Shown one piece after another: positions 51,401-62,116 of a DNA stretch of 64,000 nucleotides. A program made the translations under genes and the position numbers. The notes beneath the pieces were generated by a model. It was not told the DNA's origin, ran no database searches, and worked only from the letters and a program-made list of their open reading frames with translations. Origin of the DNA: Paracentrotus lividus (lineage: Eukaryota; Echinodermata; Echinoidea; Camarodonta; Echinidae); assembly GCA_940671915.1 (NCBI GenBank), contig CALNVZ010002974.1:22936052-23000051 (forward strand). Reading direction: 5' to 3'. Every line of letters starts with the position of its first letter. Position 1 is the stretch's first letter.

Positions 51401-54400
51401 TAAATTACTTTATTGTGGATTTATTGGAGATCACTTATATACATTCAGAATGTTCTTCATTCTGAAAGTATCAAGACTTTCAACTTGAGTATAAATCCCA
51501 CCATTTAAGCGTCTGGTTGGTGACTAAATAAGATTGCGGATTGAAATATTTCTGGAAGTTTATGGATGTCTAAGGAGATGTCGATTCCCGAGCTCATATG
51601 TTACTTAGGAATGAGGAAGAAAGTAGCATTTTGAGCCGCGATTTCCGGACCGAGCAGACTGGCTTAGCGAATTACTTCAATTTGTCTACTATACTCTACG
51701 AGGTGGGAATTGGATTCTGTTAGCGATATGGTCTTGGATTTTTTTGTGTTTTCTTTTTGTATAATGCATGTATCGCAATAATCAATTTGCGAGTTTCATT
51801 TTTTGGAAAGGATAATTTATGGAGTAGATTAATGCGTTCTTGGCGCTTTTATCAGGTGTGAATATACTCTATTGTGGATCATCTTATAAGTTGTTGTAAT
51901 ATGTAATGGGCAAAGGATGTTTGTAATTGTGAGTACCAAAGATACGGTGTTTTACTTTTGTTTTGGTTCTTGTGTTGCGAGGCATTATGTGTTGGCTTTC
52001 TTATAAGAGGGTTTTCTTTATAGGTTTATAAGGGAGATTATTCAAACGTTCACGAACTGGGTTCCTGCGCCACGTTTTTGTATATTCTTCGTTTCTCCTG
52101 TATTATGCTTAGATGGATGGGAATCTCTCTTTTATTCTGCTTTGATTGGAACACATGAATAATGATGGCTATGATGACAGGCATTCACATTGTGGGATGT
52201 ACAAAAGGGGTATTGCAAAAGTTTTTTTTTTCCGATTTGATTACTCGGTTGAATCAGGTCTTAATTTGTGAGCTTGACTATTATGAGTTCGTTGGCGGCA
52301 TATAGTGTTTTTGGCATGAATTTTTTTTTTGCGAGGTCTAGGTATGCGCACTTAATTATGCTCGGGTCTTCAATTTCTTAGGAATGTTGTGTTTGCTCTT
52401 GCTTTTCAGTTTCCGTGAATTAGTAACGCTTGGACTGAAATTTGTTGGAAACATATCCACTCAGAAGGTATTCCAGAGGTATTCAAAAAGTAGAAAGACG
52501 TGGATTCTTGGTTCAAACACAGTTTCTTTAGCACATTGCCATTTTTGCGGTTTTTTAATTTTGGGCCATTGTTGTGTTCCCGTTGACGCCCCTTGTCCTC
52601 CCCAAAGAACACCCATGTGGAAGTTAGTCAAGAAAACAGATTGGTTTGAGGTGTAGATTGTGTTGCGGAACTCCAAGCGGCTTTTAAGTCTTAAAATCCC
52701 TGGTTATGGTCGAAGACTTTAGAATTGCTTTAGGGGAGGGTCAATTGTTTCTTTGGATTGGGTTCCAAAAAAACTCATTTGTTATTGTTTTTTACACAAT
52801 GGGAATTTCTGGTCTTTCAAATGGTGTAATGGTAAGAATCTCAGGCTAACAATCATATGAAATGACTATGGGGTTATCTATGTACTACCCTTTGTCCATT
52901 GAGGCGTAAATAAACATTTAGGGGGAAAAGAAAATTAATTAATTAGATGGGGTTGATGAGTCTCTTCTTTTTGTATCGGTTGGGTCTTGACCATAAAGGT
53001 AGGCATAAAATATTTAATTTTTTACATCTCAGTTTTGAACTTCCAACCCTCACCTGAAGAGACCAAGCCTGTGACATTAACTTGGAATTTAATGTAAAGA
53101 AACATAGCCTAATATTTCAGGCGCGTTTCTGGCGGGGCGTGTAGACGAAGGGGCCTTGGCGGGGGCGTTAAACAATAAAGGGCCCAAAAATTCATGAACA
53201 AAAATGGTTAAATTTGGGGCGTTTGGGTTGTGGGGTTGTCAAACAATTAGTTTTATTTTTTCATCGCCCGGAAGGGTTGGGATGGGGATCACCTCCAGAT
53301 ATGTAAGAGTCAAATTTTACGGGGCAAATTTCAAATATTAAGCATCGGAGCAAGATATGATGTTTTGCTGAGCACACAAAAATATCCATACTTTATGACG
53401 CGACAGTGTATTATTCATTATTTTTATAAGAGGGCAATTGTTTTACAAGGGAACTATTAGGGGACTAATATTAAGTTTTGACTCATCATCATAAATAGCA
53501 CACATTAGTAAATATTGTCGTGTGTTTTATGATACATGCTAGCGGGTACTCTCTTGGGAGGAGCGGTGAAGGGTCATTGTTTTCATTAAGCCTCTGCTGT
53601 GAAGAACCTCAAGAAGGATGCACGCTGAAGAACACTCGACAGCAAATTATTGGGTTTGGGGGTTTTGATTGTTTGTACATTTAGGTATCAACATTTTTCA
53701 GAGCGTATTTAAGATAAGGACGCTGGCACGATTTAATTTTGTAACGTTGTACTGGAAGTTGATAAGGATATTATCAAACGATTTCCAGAACCAAGACATA
53801 TCGATTTAGGGGTAACAGGCGAAGGGGCAGAGTTTAACTTGGAATTCTTTTTAAAGTTATAAGCAATTATGATTTTTTTTTTTTTGGGTATTATACATGT
53901 ACAGTTGCGCCTTAAGTTAAATATCCTGGTGCTGTTTTTTTTTTTTTTATAGGTGTTTGTTTAACTGCATGTTTGGTCAATACTTTCTAGTTGAGTTTGT
54001 ATGCTACCAACAAGCGTATACAGATGAAATTTGAAAAATTTCTGATCAAATTTGGTTATTCGTTGGGCAGGGATTATTTATTGACAGCATTATGGGACAC
54101 CATGTTTCATAATAGTTTCAATACCTTAGGCTATTCGAAAAAAATTATTTGTTTATATACCACGATTGTAACAAGTTTCCTCAATATATGACACATGAAA
54201 TAGTTTTGCAAGTGTTCAGAACTTTTTTCAGGCCTTTGTTGGAGTTTGTCCCAGGAGTCTATGTAAATCCTCCAGGTCTTGAGCTCATATGGTGGTCTGC
54301 AGCTCTCATCCTGACCTTTCTCTTGATTTTTTTGTTCTGGATTTTGATTTGTTCACTTCGAACATTAATATCAAATTTGCTGAAATACAATATCGCCTAC

Positions 54401-57400
54401 TCAACACTTTCTGGGTCATTCTGCATGCATTTGCCATAGGCTTTCTTTTAAAAGCTGCACAGTGTGAAACTCTGTTTGGGAAAAACTCATGGAATTAATA
54501 GAATTTGAAGATGTGTTCCCTTGGGAATGGCTCAATAAGCTCCCTTATCTGGGGCCCTAATACTACCGAATGCTAAATAGGTCAGTAATGTAACCATGAC
54601 AGCCAGCGATGAAGGTATTGGGCAAAGGCGAATCTGGCATTAGATGGATCATTGCTTTATGATATGCCTCATTTAGACCATAGGGGGTTTGGCAAGTCAG
54701 ACCCACTTTGCTGGGGCTTTGGGGCCAGGTTCTGAGCGAAGAATACATGACAATATTAATTTTTGGTGCCCGATTGGTATTTATGTTGAATTAAAGTGAA
54801 TAGATTTGAGGGCAAAGATGGACTTTTTGCTAAATGCTGGCAGAGGAAATAAAAGGCAAAGTCCTTCCATAATTATACATTGTTCCTGATTTAGCAATGA
54901 CATCCCTATGTAACCATTATGGATTTTCTTCTTTTTGTGATATCACCGAAAATTTTTTATAGAATAATGTAGGCATCCTGGGTAGAGGACGAAGTTCAAT
55001 TAAGATTGTTTGGATGAAAAAAATGCAGAAGTATTCCTACAAATGTTAATGCTGGAAGGCATTGGGACATTCAAAGCCGGACATGTTCAACGCATACTCG
55101 GCTAATTCTACGGGTCAAATATTGGATCAAGGACAATCGTAAAATCGGATCCCAGATCTGGAGTAGAATTAGCTTATGATCAGCTTTACAGGAACCCACT
55201 GAAAATGTATTATGGGAAGGGTGAAACGACATCAATGATGGCTTCAAGGACCTTTGCAATCGAAGTCCGCCTGGAGGTTCTACCAAGCAGGACTGCACGG
55301 GGTATACAACCCTCAAACGGCAAGACCGATGAGAATTAACGGTTTTGGAACCTTCGCAGAGAATGATTATCAAGTGGTGTTATTTATTCGTAGCATAAAA
55401 AACTCAACTTTTCATCGTTGGTGTGATTAGTAAAAATCGCAGCCCGGTCAGTCCCTGAGGTATATGAAATACTTATGCATCTCATGGGATGATTTCCCTC
55501 CTCTCTTTTCCATTTTATATTTCTGGGGGCATCAACAGATAATGCAGATAAACCCGTTCGAGTGAAAGCATTCGACACTTTGGATAATACAAAATTAATG
55601 TATCAAAAAACCTATTAAAAAGGGTCCTAGATGGTTGCAGGTTGATGGTAGCATAACTTGATAACCAGAATCGTGGTGGCAACACATCCAGTTTAGCGTT
55701 TGATCTGGAAAGTGTAATAATAGCATGAGCTGAACATTGGGAACTGACAGTCCTCAAAGGTATAGATCTTTAGGAGGAGATATGGTAATAAAAGAACAGG
55801 GGTTTAATACTATCATTGGAAGCCACTGGTATAGGATTGACTATTTAGTATATCCTCTGGTTATTTTGAAATGAAGTCCCTTTTTAAAATAATACAATTT
55901 AGATACATCAACTTTAAGTACAGAAATGAGCTGGGAGGTATTACTCAGAGTTGGCCGACTAAGTTAGTAGGCCTAACGCCATCCGCGCAGTTTCAGTATG
56001 CCCTGCGGGCCTAAATTTACATTTTTTAGGCCTATCTACTTGTAGTCACGCCCTTTCGCGAGAATACCAGCCCAAGTGGGATGAAACCATTAGGAGACTA
56101 CTATATTATTTTTTTTATCCAAACAAAACCTTCGGGGATTTTTTTTTGTTCTTCGCCACTACAGGTAACAACGACGAAGTCCTAGTGCGTCGTTGAAACT
56201 GGAGCGTTGCGAAGGGACTAAAACTCTCCAGGTTCCGCGGAGAGAATGAGGAAACGAAGGTAATCGAGAAGGGACATTTATCTTTGCCACAAACGGTATC
56301 TCGCACATTAACTCAATCATGGAATTATTAAACATTGGATAACCTGGATACATCGTCAATTTGGCAATGATCTTTGTTTTTAACACATGAAGAAATAGTA
56401 TGAGAGTAGGGTAATTTACATCGGTTTAGGAGATGAAATTTACGGTGATTATGGTAGTGGACACTTAACCTGCTTTCAAAATCTGGAAATATAACGCATT
56501 TGAATCTCGAAATTGGTTTTTGAAATGTATTATATTGGTTCAACCATTTTATCTAACGCTGGCACGTGTATCTTTCTAACTTTTAGCATTTGTATAGAAT
56601 ACGAAATCATGATAAATGAATGCTTCGTATTTTCATATTGGTGTGGCATTTTGGACTTATAATTAGCTAGGTAAGGATCTTTCGAAAAAGAATTTCCCTA
56701 AAATTTAATATTAGGGCTGATACGCTGTGTGCGGCAATAGACTATTTAAAATGATTAGTAACTAAGGTTGAAGATAATCGTCTAGTGCTAAAATTGTTAT
56801 ATGTCGCTGATATTCGTTTTACCATTGTATAAAACATAGGGAAGAAATACCTCTTAAACACTGGCTGAAGTAGAAGGATCTATTGTAAAAAATAAAATCA
56901 AATAAGCATGTAAAAGTTAATGTTGTATGATGGGCGAAGAACTATAGTACATATCGCGGTGAAACTATGTAGTCAAATATAATACTTCTTATTACAAGCA
57001 AAATATTTGCCAATTGTCAATTCAACATTATTTCATGTGTTGACTACAAATACACTGGAATACTGATGCATAGTCACACTTATCATCAGAACTAAGAAAT
57101 CTAACGAAGCTTCTTGGCACCGATAACATCAGGCAGTCAATAATCTGGGACAGAACTGGTCTGATACTCTAAGTGTATCGAGAGGGATAATTGTGGTAAT
57201 AGAGATTTAGTATAGGAATATCGTATAATATATTTACCTATGTGTTCCGTTGGTCGATGAGATCGAGAGGCTTCGACGCAACTTAACTGATTGGGAAGTA
57301 GGAGATACAACTAAGCAGTGTGATGATTGGTTAAGAACGATGTTTTATCAGATGTTAAAAAGAGTGATGAGCCCGCTACTTGAAGCGTTTTTGAATAACA

Positions 57401-60400
57401 ATGATTTAATTGGGTATATCAGCTCCGATGCAGAAGAATGTAATTGAGTAAGAAGAAAAAAGAGATATTACCGAGATTTACTCATACACCTAATTGAATC
57501 GGCTATTATATTTTATATTATGAATATAGTTCGTTCTGGAATAACTTACCATTCCCCTTCATGATCATAAGAGACTGTTGCTTATAAGATTCGTCCTATA
57601 CGCAATTACTTCAGAGATATATATATGATGTAGATGTAGTGCATCCTATGCAGAAAGGTCTCAGAATACTACGGAGAGATAACTTCGTTGCATATCCTCT
57701 GGTTGTGGGTGATCTAAGGGACGGACGCATGGCTCTTACCGATTATGTGTGTGAGTAGTCATATAATTTAGTCATCGGTTCCGATGACGGAACTATTACA
57801 CATCCAGTGTTGACGGAAAGTGTGCGCATCTCTATAAAAGATAAATTTATGATCGCTATAAATTGATATGTGATGTGCTACAATGGTGGTCAATGCACAG
57901 ACTGGAGGGTTGACTTTAAGCTGCATGTATTTCGGTGCGTATAGAATTAAAGTTCTGCGCGAACTGTAATGAATGGAGTGATCTGAGGAGACATGACGAG
58001 AATGACTATAGCAAGGGTTCATTACACTATGAATATATAATAGTTAAGAAAAAGCTAGTGGATCAAAGTATATCTATTAAGTTGCTAAGTAGAAGCACGA
58101 TGTTAGTGTCAATATGATATGATAGGCTTATTGAATAGTTAGTGTGATTGACATTTAATTTAAGTGAAGCGTAGATGCATTATGAATGACGTGAGATCGA
58201 TTTTGACCTTGATGAGCGGCAAATGTATGTATTTTATCACTCACGAATGTAAGCATCTTATAGTTATTACACTTGTCTATTGGTATTCTTGCTCATATAT
58301 CGCTGTATAGCATGTACATCTCTCATTTCGCACAGAGCATTATGTGATTTGGTTGACCGGAAGATGGCGCGATCATGCGTAGAGATTGTATAAGGTAATC
58401 AATAGGTAGAGGTGGGCGGTAGGGCAGGGTGATGCAGTAGTGATTTTTTTTCGATATTTATAAACAATTTTATTCATCAGTCCGGAAACCGTGTATGTGC
58501 AATTAACTTGAACATTTATAATTGGGGACGGGGGTGTGAATCGTACACCGACTCAACCACCCTTGATTCCACCTCTGTGGTGTTTGATCGATTCGGATCA
58601 CACCTTTGTAGATAGTCTCTGTAACAAAAGGGCCCCAAAATTAAGAAAAAATGACGAAAATGGCCATCTTCTGGGGGTGACAAACTTTTTTGAAGAAAAA
58701 TCCCCGGGAAGGGTTTAGAGAACGTCCAAGATATACCCAGGATCCCAGAAAGTGAAAGCGGTGACAAACACATTCAAGAAATTAATAACGGAGCAACATA
58801 ACGTCGCTTGAGCCAGAAAAAAATATTCCACCTTTATGACGAACAGTGTATTAACATAATTGTTCACTCAATCTCGCAAATGCGACCCTATAACTCTTAA
58901 CATATTCCTAAGCCCACCAGTTCAGGAACATAAATGGAATTCATGGGAATCGAACCGATAACTGATATATCCCTTTAAAATATGTCAACCGACGTTTCAA
59001 CAAAAGTAGGTCAACGATGAATCTCAATGATTTGTCAAACTGCACAGTAGGCCTACGAAAAAGAAAATAACATATTTCCAATTATTTCAGTGATAAATTA
59101 GCATGATTCCACCGCTTTTCTAAATCTTTGTTGACTGAGGTTTATTCCTCGTGAAAGAAAGTTCAATATTCTGTTTTTCATTTCTATATTTTGTATATTT
59201 ATTTTGTTTCTGTTCAGCGAGTTTATGTTTACCGGTAAACTTACGTCTTTAAATCGGAATATACGCGAGGTCGATTGATATCATATAACCTGATCATTGA
59301 TCATGATATCTTTTCTACTATGACCTTACTTCATTGTAACCTGCTGTGACCTGATTAAATATAACCTGCTCTTAAAATGCAATCAGATTTAAAACCACAA
59401 CAATACAGCGATGTACTTTCCGTGTCTACGATTTTGTTATCATTTATCTTTTAAAATTATTATTAAACCATTGTCATTGTTTGTCAGCGTTTGAATGGTT
59501 AGCCATAAACATGCAGCTATAACGTACGTGTATAATTTTAATTATGAAATGCATGTGGAAAGGTAACTGAAATCATTGAACAAGCTATGGAAGACTTCTT
59601 TCTTTAAAATGCAACATGAACACAGTTATTTTAGATTTGCCATTTTCCAGTTGTATCACGATTATATATATTAGTATTTAATTAGATTTCCATTACTGTC
59701 GATTGTCAATAAACGCATGACTTGACAACTCCCCTGTCAGATTTTCTTATATACACATATCAATATTTACTTTGATCTTTTTGACAATATCAATCTAGTC
59801 CAAATTTGAATAGTCTCGCTATTATGATATTATATTTGTATGAAAATACTGATGACGTGAACAAAAAATCTATTTATTTATCTAAGCTGGATACAGATGG
59901 ATTGTATATATATATTTATTCGGCCCTTGCTACGTGGCGTCTGAAATATTTATTGAACCTTCTATGCTCAATTCCACTTATAATCAATATTTTGATTAAA
60001 ATACAACACGAATAAAGTCATGTCAGATATATTTCATTTTCCAGTTGTATCACGATTAAAAAGCAATCATCAGTAGGTATATTCATTTTAATTAAGGATT
60101 TTGATTGACAATATACTCATGACTTTAAGCAACACCTTTCATAGCTTGATATTTGATTAATGGAAATTTGTTCTAAATCAATATGTATTTACTTTGATCT
60201 TTTAGACATTGATTTGAAACGATAGCAGTCTAAATATGGATTTTCCCGCTCTTCTAATTAATAATCATTTATTTGTATGGAAATACAAATTTTCCGGGTG
60301 TAAAATTTTGTAAAGGTCAGAAATGCCACTCCCCCCCCCCAAAAAAAAAAACAACAACAACAACAACAACAAACAAACAAACAAACAAAACAAAAGCCAA

Positions 60401-60821
60401 AACAAAAACAAAACAAAAACAAAACAAAAAACAAAACAAAACAACAAAACAAAAATCATGTTGAGTGTTCAGGTCTACGGATAGGTTTTGTTCCCTAAGC
60501 AATAGGCCTAATTATTGTAGGAGAAAATAGTCGGATCTTTAACTTATTTCTTACCAGATATTTGCCACTCAGGAATTGGCTTCTTGAAGGTGTGCAAAGC
60601 GGTGCAACATAATAACTCTCTAGTTTCAACCCTCCACCTGCTAAGGCATCGATGTTTGGAGTCTCAATCTTAGACCCGTCACTGTGATAACCCACGTCAT
60701 TGTAGCCGAGGTCGTCCACCATTACGAAGACGATGTGCGGAGACGGTGGGCTCGCATGACAGAGGACTATGAGCTGGATGAGAGCGATCACCACTCCAAT
60801 GCTTCGAAACCAAACTTTCAT
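37515..60821 (-). CDS. Arylsulfatase B-like sulfatase (ARSB/I/J group), 7 exons, complete
   Basis: Hydrolyses sulfate esters, probably of sulfated glycans, in the lysosome or outside the cell (family inference). Exons in gene order: 60555-60821, 43720-43906, 41729-41931, 40941-41151, 39920-40178, 39278-39447, 37515-37789; phases agree and the sum is 1572 nt, giving 523 residues plus TAG. Residues 1-24 form a hydrophobic signal peptide. Metal ligands: Asp36-Asp37 (VMVDDLGYNDVG) and Asp290-Asn291 (FIFSTDNGG). The formylglycine site is Cys76 in LCTPSR, which needs the FGE enzyme. Also present: GKWHLG (Lys130, His132), YQAPHLPFEVP (His231), NNWPLRGYKGYYFEGGIRG. Several N-glycosylation sequons occur (NYT, NLT, NDT, NIT). 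Intron 1 is 16.6 kb and holds an assembly gap. Sea urchins have many arylsulfatases, so no symbol is given. Confidence 0.93.
38289..38447. mobile_element. MITE, 'GGGCCCTGTTGC' family, in sulfatase intron 6
   Basis: GGGCCCTGTTGCATGCAGAG faces CTCTTTATGCAACAGGACCC, followed inward by matching ACTATTATAAT / ACTATAATAGT and by GGTAACTTTCA / GGTAACGTTGC-type words. It is about 160 bp and non-coding. A related 'ggccctgttgctagaaac' palindrome lies at 21292-21382. Confidence 0.7.
38672..39070. repeat. (CA)n and (GT)n-rich microsatellite tracts
   Basis: CA-rich at 38672-38765 and GT-rich at 38866-39070, in inverted relation about a 100-bp spacer. The GT side runs into a dispersed repeat (39090-39200). 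No gene. Confidence 0.85.
39090..39200 (+). repeat. Copy A of a three-copy dispersed intronic repeat
   Basis: Contains CACCCAGCCACTCGCAAGTG, GAAGATCGTCTGTTATT, AGTCATGCGTACAAAGATCC and AAAGGGTACCA. It is homologous to 43960-44070 (opposite orientation) and 45485-45590. It lies in sulfatase intron 6 next to microsatellite DNA. Confidence 0.75.
39580..39636. repeat. Poly-C, poly-A and (AAT)n in sulfatase intron 5
   Basis: Runs of C, A and AAT in sequence. No gene. Confidence 0.85.
40281..40361. repeat. (CA)n microsatellite in sulfatase intron 4
   Basis: Interrupted CA repeats with CCCTCACACACTCA modules repeated twice. Confidence 0.9.
41275..41310. repeat. (GA)n microsatellite in sulfatase intron 3
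   Basis: About ten GA dinucleotides, then imperfect GAGA/GAAA. Confidence 0.9.
41955..43120. mobile_element. Candidate inverted-repeat element in sulfatase intron 2
   Basis: 41955-42035 (GGGACCCGGACGGCG, AATTT-free TCAGTCGTTTTGATAA) matches the reverse complement of 43035-43120 (GGGACCCGTACGGCG, TCAGTCGTTTTGATAA). The ~1.2-kb interior includes a tRNA-like unit and a 'taccggcagaaac' duplication at 42697-42732. No coding frame is recognised. Confidence 0.5.
42152..42212 (+). repeat. tRNA-like unit, probable SINE head
   Basis: GCCGAGTGGTATGAGGAACA resembles a box A/D-arm and GAGTTCGACTCCC a box B/T-arm, with a CTC-loop-GAG anticodon-like hairpin between. The anticodon loop lacks U33, so it is not a working tRNA. 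A T-rich stretch follows. Confidence 0.45.
43111..43363. repeat. Local duplication including a copy of the sulfatase exon 3 edge
   Basis: 43200-43256 is nearly identical to 41900-41956, which covers the start of exon 3 (LLLGAGEHFSH) and its acceptor; here the frame reads LLFGAGDHFSH and then diverges. On both sides lie copies of an ~80-bp sequence (43118-43199 and 43283-43363, sharing GATACCAAGTGAATACCAAG-type words). It is a non-functional exon fragment. Confidence 0.8.
43945..44070 (-). repeat. Copy B of the three-copy repeat, upstream of sulfatase exon 2
   Basis: Reverse complement carries CCACCCAGCCACTTGGCACA, AAAGATTGTCTGGTATTCAG, TCATGCGTGCAAAGATCC, AAAGGGTACCAAC and GGGAGGATGATTTTACCAAT, ending close to the acceptor at 43907-43908. 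Part of the exon's branch/acceptor region may therefore be repeat-derived. Confidence 0.75.
44126..45103. mobile_element. TA-flanked TIR transposon (978 bp) with repeated GTTAGTTGGAAC motif
   Basis: Ends GGGGAGAGCGGGGTTA and TAACCCCACTCTCCCC are inverted repeats flanked by TA (44124-44125 and 45104-45105). GTTAGTTGGAAC or its reverse complement recurs near 44313, 44337, 44700, 44722, 45064 and 45080, both subterminal and internal. No transposase frame. TA duplication is typical of Tc1/mariner-like transposition, but the family is not identified. Confidence 0.8.
45111..45320. repeat. (CA)n-rich microsatellite
   Basis: CA/TACA repeats in sulfatase intron 1. Thr/His-rich or Cys/Val-rich frames here are artefacts. 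Confidence 0.9.
45424..45456. repeat. (GT)n microsatellite
   Basis: About 16 GT dinucleotides, just before copy C of the intronic repeat. Confidence 0.9.
45485..45615 (+). repeat. Copy C of the three-copy repeat, in sulfatase intron 1
   Basis: CACTTGGCGCAATTGAGATC, TTTAGAAGATCGTGTGTTAC, TCATGCGTGCAAATATCC, GGGTACCAAAAATGCTGAGG and GATGACTCTACCAA match copy B in order. It is preceded by a (GT)n run at 45424-45456, as copy A is. Confidence 0.75.
45710..45802 (-). mobile_element. 3' tail of a LINE, (CTGAA)n, minus strand
   Basis: On minus: AAATAAAATATGAAACTGAA followed by CTGAA pentamers, the same plan as the full LINE at 31803 (AATAAATACTGAA plus TTGAA units). It is cut off by the inverted-repeat element that begins at 45805. 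Confidence 0.55.
45805..46284. mobile_element. Left arm of a TA-flanked inverted-repeat element, truncated by the gap
   Basis: Starts CACTGTCCGTCATAAAGGTG after TA (45803-45804). About 230 bp aligns with the reverse complement of 58620-58848, sharing AATTTCTTGAATATGTTTGT, TATATCTTGGAC and TTTTGGGGCC words. Further inward, 46090-46160 matches 62290-62350, the middle of a compact copy. Confidence 0.7.
46285..46309. other. Assembly gap (25 N)
   Basis: Exactly 25 N in sulfatase intron 1. A fixed short length suggests a placeholder rather than a measured gap. Open frames that cross it are meaningless. Confidence 0.98.
46310..58440. other. 12-kb block of unusual texture, no gene recognised
   Basis: Between the gap and the right arm at about 58560. 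On the plus strand it is poor in C over long stretches (51001-51120 has 34 G and 6 C; 47341-47400 has 24 G and 6 C). It lacks the microsatellites common elsewhere. It holds diverged arm-like sequences of the flanking element (52380-52620 left-like, 53140-53397 right-like), a tRNA-like head at 46924-46965 (TCTAGTGGGTAAGGCG) and another at 52822-52860 (AAATGGTGTAATGGTAAG). Short frames do not match any family I know. Confidence 0.6.
52380..53397. mobile_element. Diverged copy of the CACTGT-CGTCATAAAG inverted-repeat family
   Basis: 52540-52620 resembles the left arm (TTTTTAATTTTGGGCCATTG), and 53140-53397 the right arm, ending CTTTATGACGCGACAGTG followed by TA. About 1 kb between the arms, close to what a complete non-autonomous copy would be. 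Confidence 0.5.
58560..58848. mobile_element. Right arm of the TA-flanked inverted-repeat element
   Basis: Ends TTCCACCTTTATGACGAACA-GTG, followed by TA (58849-58850). About 80 percent similar by eye to the reverse complement of 45805-46030. Confidence 0.7.
58851..60554 (-). other. Right end of sulfatase intron 1
   Basis: AT-rich DNA with a diverged direct duplication: 59620-59860 and 60022-60290 share TTCCAGTTGTATCACGATTA, TATTTACTTTGATCTTTT and GACAATAT words, period about 400 bp. Poly-C and an A-rich (AAC)n/(AAAC)n tract follow at 60331-60460. No exon seen. Confidence 0.7.
60331..60460. repeat. Poly-C plus (AAC)n/(CAAA)n tract
   Basis: About 10 C, 11 A, then AAC triplets, CAAA units and AAAAC units. 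Overlapping frames on both strands are artefacts. Confidence 0.9.
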
Positions 60822-61852
60822 CTTGGGAATCTAAAAAAAAAATCAAAGCTATCTTTTAATTGACAAAATGTTTCAAATAACACAATCAGAAGGAGTTAAA
60901 TGACGGACAACTCGCTTTCGACTGAAGAGTTGTCACACTTACACTCAGGAAACACCCCGCAATTCGAACTTGGATATTTGGGGGGGGGGCTGCTCGTACG
61001 CCCTCATTCAAATCGGGACCCATTGCATAATAATCGACGCGTATCATGTTTAAGAAGTCGAAAATAACAAACAAACTTCTAGTCAGATAAACGTTGAAAA
61101 AAATTCAGATAAAAATAAACAAAAGCATCCCCCCTGTAAACAAAAACACCCCCTAAAATAAAACAAAATAAAAACAAACAAAAAGAGATAAATTTTTGAA
61201 AAGCCTAAAGTGAGGCATTAAAGAATTCATTAAAAAAATCATAAATAGACACTGTAAGTATGATTACATTATTTTGTAGAAGAAAAAAAGAGTCAGTATT
61301 ACGATACATAAAGCATATTGTACGGAAATATATATTGATAATGAGAAATTACAAATTGTTTATTCACCGTATTGCCAGCATACAGGTATAGTGAAATGTA
61401 ATTAAACACTCGCAGCTCCAAAATCACTCATCCAGGAAAAGAACGGTGATACATTATGAATATAGCACATCAATCTGTAACTTTATATAGGTCAGAACAA
61501 TGTCAATTCGGTGGCGGAGCCAGATGGGGGCGCAAGAGGAGCGCGCCCTTGTATTATTATTATAATTATTTTTTTTGTAAATCAATTTATTTTAGTTTTT
61601 TAGAATCACTGTTTAACACATTATTATATCAAAGAAAATTGCCGTCTACTCCCCTTCTTGTTTTTTAAAAGTTGCTGTAGCCGCCCCTTCTATTCCCAAA
61701 ACATGGATCCATACGGTCACGACGTCAGGCCAAGGACAAAAAACTCGGCCTAGTATTACCAACCAGCAAATTAAGTTTGGAATGCACTTTTATCATGTTT
61801 ATACGCATGTACGTCATTTTTGTTTTGTTTATATGTTTTGCTTTTGTATTTG

Positions 61853-62116
61853 TGTGTGTGTGTGTGGTGGGCGTGTGGTGTGTTGGCGCGGTGCGTGGTG
61901 TGTGGTGTGAGTGTGGTCCTGTGTTGGTTGTGTGTGGCTTGTGTGGCAGTGTGTGTGTGTTTTGTTTGCGTTTGTTTGCTTGTTTTGTTATTTTTATTAT
62001 TTTTTTCATTTATTATTTATTTTTTTATTATTTTTTTTATTTATTTTTTTATTTTTTATTTAATTTTTTTTAAATTTATTATTATTCTATTTTTTTTTTT
62101 TTTTTTTTTTTTTTTG
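61853..62116. repeat. GT-rich then T-rich low complexity
   Basis: (GT)n with GTGTGGTG interruptions, followed by TTTATTATT-type DNA and about 28 T. Both strands give spurious frames. Confidence 0.85.

Noticed and set aside
54149-54439. Plus-strand frame with hydrophobic segments in the 12-kb block
   Set aside because: No family recognised, no splice context, and the block may be a gap-fill artefact; hydrophobic stretches come from T-rich DNA.
45805-58848. A Polinton or other large virus-like element with long terminal repeats
   Set aside because: No polymerase, integrase or capsid-like frame was recognised, flanks are TA rather than 6 bp, and small non-coding relatives of the arms exist nearby.
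60258-60502. Cys/Phe/Val-rich and Lys/Thr-rich frames
   Set aside because: Translations of the (AAC)n/(CAAA)n microsatellite.
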